Source of the DNA: Anaerobacillus sp.
GTDB taxonomy: Bacteria; Bacillota; Bacilli; Bacillales_H; Anaerobacillaceae
Reading direction: 5' to 3'
Assembly (NCBI GenBank): GCA_007120055.1
Contig: SKOL01000479.1
Coordinates: forward strand, 1 to 11,389
Length of the DNA stretch: 11,389 nt
Position numbers and translations under genes: made by a program. Under the pieces are notes generated by a model that was not told where the DNA came from, did not search any database, and saw nothing but the letters and a program-made list of their open reading frames with translations. Of this stretch, positions 7,701 through 11,389 are shown in pieces; position 1 is the stretch's first letter, and every line of letters begins with the position of its first letter.

Positions 7701-8124
7701 AATTTATGAAGAAATTGTTGAGAGAGCAGAGAGAGAAAAGCAACTAGATCGCCGGCGTTCCAATACAATTACCAATCATCAATTTATTTTAGGAGCAAAA
7801 CAAATTTCTTCAGTTACCAAGGATAATGTAACGAATATTTTAGATGTTACATTTGCTTATGAAACAGAAGGAATGGGAGAACCTTCATTACCAGCAAGCG
7901 CTAATAGGCTTCGGGATCGACTATTTGATGAAATCGAAAATTATTATTTAACGATGTATGGTAGCCATCGTGAATACCAAAGTAAACAAGAAGCGATCGC
8001 ATTTATAAATGAACTTTGGGAAAATTCAAGCTTCCGTAAAATTACGGATGAGAAATCTGCAGAATATGCGAATTGGAGAAATTCGATCGATATTAAGCTT
8101 AGTAAATTAAAGCAACACGTTTAA
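4762..8124 (+). CDS. Large tubulin-like protein of the FtsZ/tubulin superfamily (FtsZl-1 type)
   Basis: The protein has 1120 residues. The start is fixed by GGAGAGGAG (4746-4754), 7 bases before ATG 4762. The N-terminus has a Rossmann-like strand and glycine loop, TILVGLGGIGSSIVNKIYGE (7-26). AFDTD follows at 39-43 and GAGQIRAVSRLAF at 94-106. The superfamily phosphate-binding signature GGTGSG is at 147-152, after hydrophobic VRVIIISSMA. RANGYACLKELNA (201-213) fits the region of the nucleotide-contacting asparagine. The GTPase-like part covers roughly the first 330-400 residues. The remaining 700 or so are mainly helical and charged, with a likely coiled coil at about 640-695 and a compact-looking region at about 905-950. 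FtsZ has about 380 residues and lacks this extension. No signal peptide or membrane helix is visible, so it should be cytoplasmic. Expected role: nucleotide-dependent assembly at the membrane with the neighbouring membrane proteins. Polymer formation and GTP use are inferred from the family. Confidence 0.9.
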   Translation: MSNNVPTILVGLGGIGSSIVNKIYGEIPSDSRDNVAIHAFDTDVNTIQKMEHLVGSITQTSTKKSVGEYLHQNEDLLTWFPDNPHVRKKNMTQGAGQIRAVSRLAFRAAMAEGKMNSLWEGIDDIFPVNSDKMIHGVRVIIISSMAGGTGSGIFLQVAMYLREMLEKKFGHSSVLIRGAFLLPDIFVRTNTIDGRQWENVRANGYACLKELNAITLSAAGELVNESDVTIDLEYRPNQVDLEGRTTHAITGRQLPFDFCFLYDYENLRGQHLSSVSQYIDQVSRTIYLQLFSPISAKHFSQEDNQIIELISSEGRGRYCGAGAATLTYPYESVMEYCALKWATLGLDEAWLKLDEIFEEERTRYERDLRRGINRERPKRGQRFIWNLENNANEESPNPLFKLVSQQVREELKDGKSGKSKAILFLDEVENRVEKTLDNDGELKSFEANCRIDDGKLKVKDNTKNEISRVEAHLHQYYEQISKKIYDFRTAIAHQIIDQDADAIGGTEGRAYQLNTWFLRKPTPIHPIAARYILYQIREELNKRIIDQRTKNTRSKEEIIKYESTFNLRETDTVETAMQRVDQALNQGFFRSLYKNELKEFTKEYVTKSARQLAVLNNYKKDLLLELVYTSILQAVETMIRDWERFFENLKDTRESLLEEINKRAVQYDRNNDQTKEYVLATKEHLEKTWESIRQSVDTGALPDEISEQIYLSHYRQYCRRNEQTYSNYMEEIKVEELYRNNVLGHCRQELKTRYHERLDLCVVQALRREAQYKGKDVNEYMKDRIGGLENLASPYIPSINNSSKLKFWGIHTDTSENLGESLCHDLFDGKEVCDDAFSKYEIVRYLAHYGLSVKDFAKFSSGEISDTHERQPGVYYEAYRRRVDHLNNGASTVTPHLDKRWHLPAFMPDLNPQQVDLDTKKNDRAFLLGMIYGWIELVGDSGRLVYQYHGNTGSKLILKSGTVVTEEFYNLHNSLNHNPTIYEEIVERAEREKQLDRRRSNTITNHQFILGAKQISSVTKDNVTNILDVTFAYETEGMGEPSLPASANRLRDRLFDEIENYYLTMYGSHREYQSKQEAIAFINELWENSSFRKITDEKSAEYANWRNSIDIKLSKLKQHV

Positions 8125-8137
8125 AGGTGGGTGACGA

Positions 8138-10225
8138 ATGCATACAGTTGTTATTCAAATGCAAGATCAGCCTCAAGATTGGCACCTTGTAGAACCGTTT
8201 TTCTACAAGGGCCGTTCTTCGGGCCAACTTTCCTTTTTTAAAATTGATAAAACTGATCATTACGATCAACTTTATGTAGACATTAATCGTCACCTGTCGC
8301 AAGAACGAATTTCGCAGTGGCAAGTGATTGTTGTAATGTATGTGCCAACTATTTCACACGGGCAAATTTCGATTACGAATCAATTTAAACTTTTTTCAAA
8401 AAACGTACTAACTCCGTTTTCAGACCAGGAATTTAATCCAGATAACATCATTTTTGTTGTGCTCGATCCATTGAAACGAAATACTTCCAATGCCCCAGAA
8501 GATAATGGGGCCCATTCTTTTTGGCAAATAGACAATTTCGGATATTATCCTATAAGCGAAAAACTTTTATTTGCACATAATATGTTTGTTCAAGAAGAGC
8601 TAGAGCAACTTGATGAGGTGTGGGGGAATGGCATTGATTTAAAGAAAGCTGGACTTCTAGAAAAACCTGATCCCGCCTATTATGAAATGATTATAGAAAA
8701 GAAAAAACGAGTTTTAGAAACGTTAAAAAGCTTTGTCGAAGAAAAAAAACAGTTTGCAATTAATAGCTCAGATGGAAGTGATCCCGAATTTTTAACGGTA
8801 GGGATGTTAGAAGACATTTATGAATTATTTGAAAAGCGTCTAGAAAAATTGATTGAGCCACCACTTTCACAAAGTTTAATAACGTATTCTCCATCACAAC
8901 AATTGGCAAATATTTTAAAGGAAAAAAACTCTTTATTATCAGTCATTGAAAATATGAAGTTAGTTCGTCAAGACTTTTTAGGCTATACCGTTGAAAAAAG
9001 AACGAATGCACTTATCTCAGTTGCACTATTCATAAGCCAATTAGCAAGTGATAAAGAGTTAGTGAATCAAATTCCAAAAGGAACAATTAGTGAATTAAAA
9101 GCGTTAATCAATAAAGAGAAGCTTTCTGATATGTTGACAAACTATTATTCGTGCTTAAAAGCAGCAAAAATGAAAATTGAATCAAAAATATTTGAAAGGC
9201 AAAGCGTGAAAAAAAATAAATTTGAAGACGTAAAAGCACCGCCTTATTCAGCTGGTTCTTTAGAAGATGAGGATATCAAGCCAATACAATTTAAAATGCA
9301 AAAAAGGCTGACATTTATGGATGAATGGCAGAATGATGTTGATCATGTTAGTAATCTTATCGAAGCTAACCAACACAAAATTATTGAGCAAGCAAAATCA
9401 GGTTGGAGAAGTTTGGATATAAATAAACGCAGTAAACTAAATGCAGTAGGGGAAGAAGTTGAAATCCATGATTATTTAGAAGGGCTTAAGGACAAGGTTC
9501 AGCGTCTATATATAGAACTAGGTGAACTGGAGCCAGGAGGAGATAAAGAACAATCAAAATGGAAAAGATTTATCGAGAAAAAAGGATTCGATTTAAATTT
9601 TTTTGTTAAGGCTTGTCCGACAACCTTCCAGGCTGTACTAGGTTTTTTGATCGTATTCTTATTTTTACTAGGACCTCATCTATATACTTTAAATTGGCAA
9701 TCGCAGCATTTTCGAGATCATTGGTTAGATTACACGATCATTCCGTTAGTTTTTACCGGAGCTATCTTGCTCGTTTGTTTAATTTTAAAGCGATCAATGG
9801 AAAAACCTATTAAACAAATACTTGAGAGTGTTCGTAATAGACGGGGGCATTTATTTGAACAGCAAAAAGTTACACAAAGTAAATATAATCATTATTTAAA
9901 CAAGTTATATGAACTTTATCGTGTTAGACAGCAATATTTATCCGTGAAACAACAATACGAAATTGAGAAGAGACAAAACTATTATTACCGCTACCACCAA
10001 AGTAGGATTGATGAATTTATCGATTCTTGTGAACACTTTATGAGTCAATTAGGGCTCATGAAAATGACCGACGAAAAACGTTTTAATGAATTTTTTGAAG
10101 CAAAATTCGCACCACATAAAGATGTCGTAGAAAATCCTATTTATTCACCTCTTGATTGTCATTCGGCAAAAATAGAGGATACTTTTCAACCTAAACTAAT
10201 TAAAGATCAGGTGTATCCGTTATGA
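8138..10225 (+). CDS. Membrane-hairpin protein with long helical/coiled-coil arms, unrecognised family
   Basis: The protein has 695 residues. AAAGGTGG (8123-8130) lies 7 bases before ATG 8138, and the gap to the tubulin-like gene is 13 bp, so the two are co-transcribed. Residues 1-150 have beta-strand-like segments (WQVIVVMYVPT at 61-71, IIFVVLDP) that suggest a small globular domain. Residues about 160-490 are charged and mainly helical. Two membrane helices (about 497-517 and 533-550) are joined by a short loop of some 15 residues, so both large arms should face the same side. No signal peptide is seen, and that side is most simply the cytoplasm. After KRSMEKPIKQ comes a coiled-coil-like region (about 552-665) rich in Tyr, Gln, Lys and Arg. 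I do not recognise the family. The shape suits a membrane adaptor for the tubulin-like protein. That role is inference from gene order and topology. Confidence 0.88.
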   Translation: MHTVVIQMQDQPQDWHLVEPFFYKGRSSGQLSFFKIDKTDHYDQLYVDINRHLSQERISQWQVIVVMYVPTISHGQISITNQFKLFSKNVLTPFSDQEFNPDNIIFVVLDPLKRNTSNAPEDNGAHSFWQIDNFGYYPISEKLLFAHNMFVQEELEQLDEVWGNGIDLKKAGLLEKPDPAYYEMIIEKKKRVLETLKSFVEEKKQFAINSSDGSDPEFLTVGMLEDIYELFEKRLEKLIEPPLSQSLITYSPSQQLANILKEKNSLLSVIENMKLVRQDFLGYTVEKRTNALISVALFISQLASDKELVNQIPKGTISELKALINKEKLSDMLTNYYSCLKAAKMKIESKIFERQSVKKNKFEDVKAPPYSAGSLEDEDIKPIQFKMQKRLTFMDEWQNDVDHVSNLIEANQHKIIEQAKSGWRSLDINKRSKLNAVGEEVEIHDYLEGLKDKVQRLYIELGELEPGGDKEQSKWKRFIEKKGFDLNFFVKACPTTFQAVLGFLIVFLFLLGPHLYTLNWQSQHFRDHWLDYTIIPLVFTGAILLVCLILKRSMEKPIKQILESVRNRRGHLFEQQKVTQSKYNHYLNKLYELYRVRQQYLSVKQQYEIEKRQNYYYRYHQSRIDEFIDSCEHFMSQLGLMKMTDEKRFNEFFEAKFAPHKDVVENPIYSPLDCHSAKIEDTFQPKLIKDQVYPL

Positions 10226-11389
10226 TGGAGATAAGATTAATTGCGATATCGTTCATAAGTTTCTTAGTGATCATTGGAAGTCTTTGGGTAGCGAATTATA
10301 AAAAAGAAGAGCGTTATAAGCAAATGTGGGCACCGCTACTTGCCATGGTGTTTACTATTATCGTCCTACAATTTAATTTTATTTTTGATAATCCGATCGT
10401 TGAGTTTTTATTTGAGCGGTTTCCTGTTTTAGAAGGGTATTTGATACTTTTTTATAATGCTTTTATCCTCATCATTTTTTTAGCAATAAAAACGTTTTTT
10501 AAAGTCGGTGACAAAGGATTTCGCTGGATCCGTTCCAAGTTTAAAGGGGCTGGCCAAAGAAAAAATATTTTGGTCGTACTATTAATAAAACTTTTACCGG
10601 AATCGTATCGCCAAAAGGCAATTACGAGAAAAAATAAAGATGTTACCGTTGCAATGGCCTATGAAAAAGGGATTCGTGATGTCACGTTAAAACCTGAATG
10701 GTTGTTTATGAGAAAGCTATTTTTATACGCAAGTTTTATTCCATTAGTGGTCATTTTCTTATATATCGTTAGCATTTATGTATCGAGTGTAAATGCAATC
10801 ACTATATTTTTACCAACATATCCAGCACTGTCACTTATTTTAATTTTAGAGGTGACTTGGTTTTTAGGTGGAAACAAGCCACAATATCGAACAGGAAATT
10901 TTTACGGGAAAGACGCAGAAGGAACGACGAAGGTAAAGTATGAAAAGCTTTATGACCATTATCGTTCCCTTTGGCCAGAGCAAATTTTAACGAACGGGCA
11001 ATTAACGTCCCCCTCAGCAGTACAGTTAGGGGTATCCTTTAATTATGGAGATACGATCACAACAGATGCCCGACGTCAATACGTAGAGATTTGCGAGCGA
11101 CTAAAGCGAGAAAGTATACCACTTGTTCAAAGTCATACTGAATTTTTGCTTCATATGCTTGAAGAAAAAGATGTGCTTATTGAAGATCCGGTGTATGATG
11201 ACATTCGCCATTTTCTTTTCCCAGCCATTTATGCGACTCTCGTTAAAAATAAAAAGCTCATCGTCGTCGCTAAAGATAAGGCCGCAGCTGAAGCTACGGT
11301 AGATTGGTTAAAGCAAGGATTGAGAGAAACTAGTGGTTTAGAGTTTCTTTGGAAAATTGCGACGTTAGAGAAAGCGTTTGACGATAATG
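10222..11389 (+). CDS. Multi-spanning membrane protein, N-terminal 389 residues (3' end outside the window); possible ATPase or helicase-like region ahead
   Basis: The start ATG 10222 overlaps the stop of the preceding gene as ATGA, typical of translational coupling. AGGTG (10209-10213) lies 8 bases upstream. A second ATG at 10225 is an equally possible start. The frame stays open to the window end. Five membrane helices are visible at about 4-24, 36-56, 71-91, 166-188 and 192-214, with a basic loop (about 92-135) between the third and fourth. From about 215 on the protein looks soluble. The stretch VLIEDPVYDDIRHFLFPAIY (318-337), then LIVVAKDKAAAEATVDWL (346-363) and LWKIATLE, resembles lead-in regions of large helicase-like or translocase ATPases. 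No Walker A or DEAD box is reached before the edge, so the enzyme class is unproven. Context suggests it is the fourth component of the tubulin/vWA module. Confidence 0.85.
   Translation, partial: MMEIRLIAISFISFLVIIGSLWVANYKKEERYKQMWAPLLAMVFTIIVLQFNFIFDNPIVEFLFERFPVLEGYLILFYNAFILIIFLAIKTFFKVGDKGFRWIRSKFKGAGQRKNILVVLLIKLLPESYRQKAITRKNKDVTVAMAYEKGIRDVTLKPEWLFMRKLFLYASFIPLVVIFLYIVSIYVSSVNAITIFLPTYPALSLILILEVTWFLGGNKPQYRTGNFYGKDAEGTTKVKYEKLYDHYRSLWPEQILTNGQLTSPSAVQLGVSFNYGDTITTDARRQYVEICERLKRESIPLVQSHTEFLLHMLEEKDVLIEDPVYDDIRHFLFPAIYATLVKNKKLIVVAKDKAAAEATVDWLKQGLRETSGLEFLWKIATLEKAFDDN

Noticed and set aside
4762..8124. TubZ/RepX plasmid segregation tubulin or the cell-division FtsZ itself
   Set aside because: The length (1120 residues), the non-plasmid context and the absence of a TubR-like or FtsA neighbour argue against both; the vWA partner points to FtsZl-1.

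Overview
The window is AT-rich, with strong AGGAGG-type ribosome binding sites and three dispersed repeat types typical of Bacillus and its relatives. Together with a methyl-accepting chemotaxis protein tail and a YdbT-like PH-domain pseudogene, this points to a chromosomal segment of a Bacillaceae (Firmicutes) genome. All genes I can support lie on the + strand.

Left part (1-2204) is worn ground. It starts with the last 62 residues of a methyl-accepting chemotaxis protein and its strong terminator. Then come about 740 bp without a credible gene. They hold a foldable repeat (278-420), a hairpin (431-481) and a nested inverted repeat with four GCGGACA-type units (571-740). Next is a decayed YdbT-like PH-domain membrane protein gene (933-1658), broken by at least two frameshifts and apparently by a large internal deletion. 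A small single-pass membrane protein gene follows (1748-2101), with its own terminator and a perfect 16-bp palindrome carrying the GTGCCTGGCAC core.

Right part (2380-11389) is one co-directional cluster of four large genes. (1) An exported, single-pass von Willebrand A (vWA) protein with a complete metal-site (MIDAS) motif set. (2) A 1120-residue tubulin/FtsZ-superfamily protein with a GGTGSG motif and a very long C-terminal extension. (3) A 695-residue protein with a two-helix membrane hairpin between long helical or coiled-coil arms. (4) A multi-spanning membrane protein that runs off the window end and may lead into an ATPase. Gene spacing is 156 bp, 13 bp and a 4-base ATGA overlap, so genes 2-4 are almost certainly one operon and gene 1 probably belongs with them.

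The pairing of a divergent tubulin-like GTPase with a vWA protein matches the FtsZl-1 type system, which Makarova and Koonin proposed from comparative genomics as a membrane-remodelling machine. Its biochemical role is, as far as I know, not established. My inferred model: the vWA domain senses or binds something outside the membrane, the tubulin-like protein forms a nucleotide-dependent assembly on the cytoplasmic face, and the two other membrane proteins link it to the bilayer. The last two proteins are not families I can name. They are the least described part of the system.
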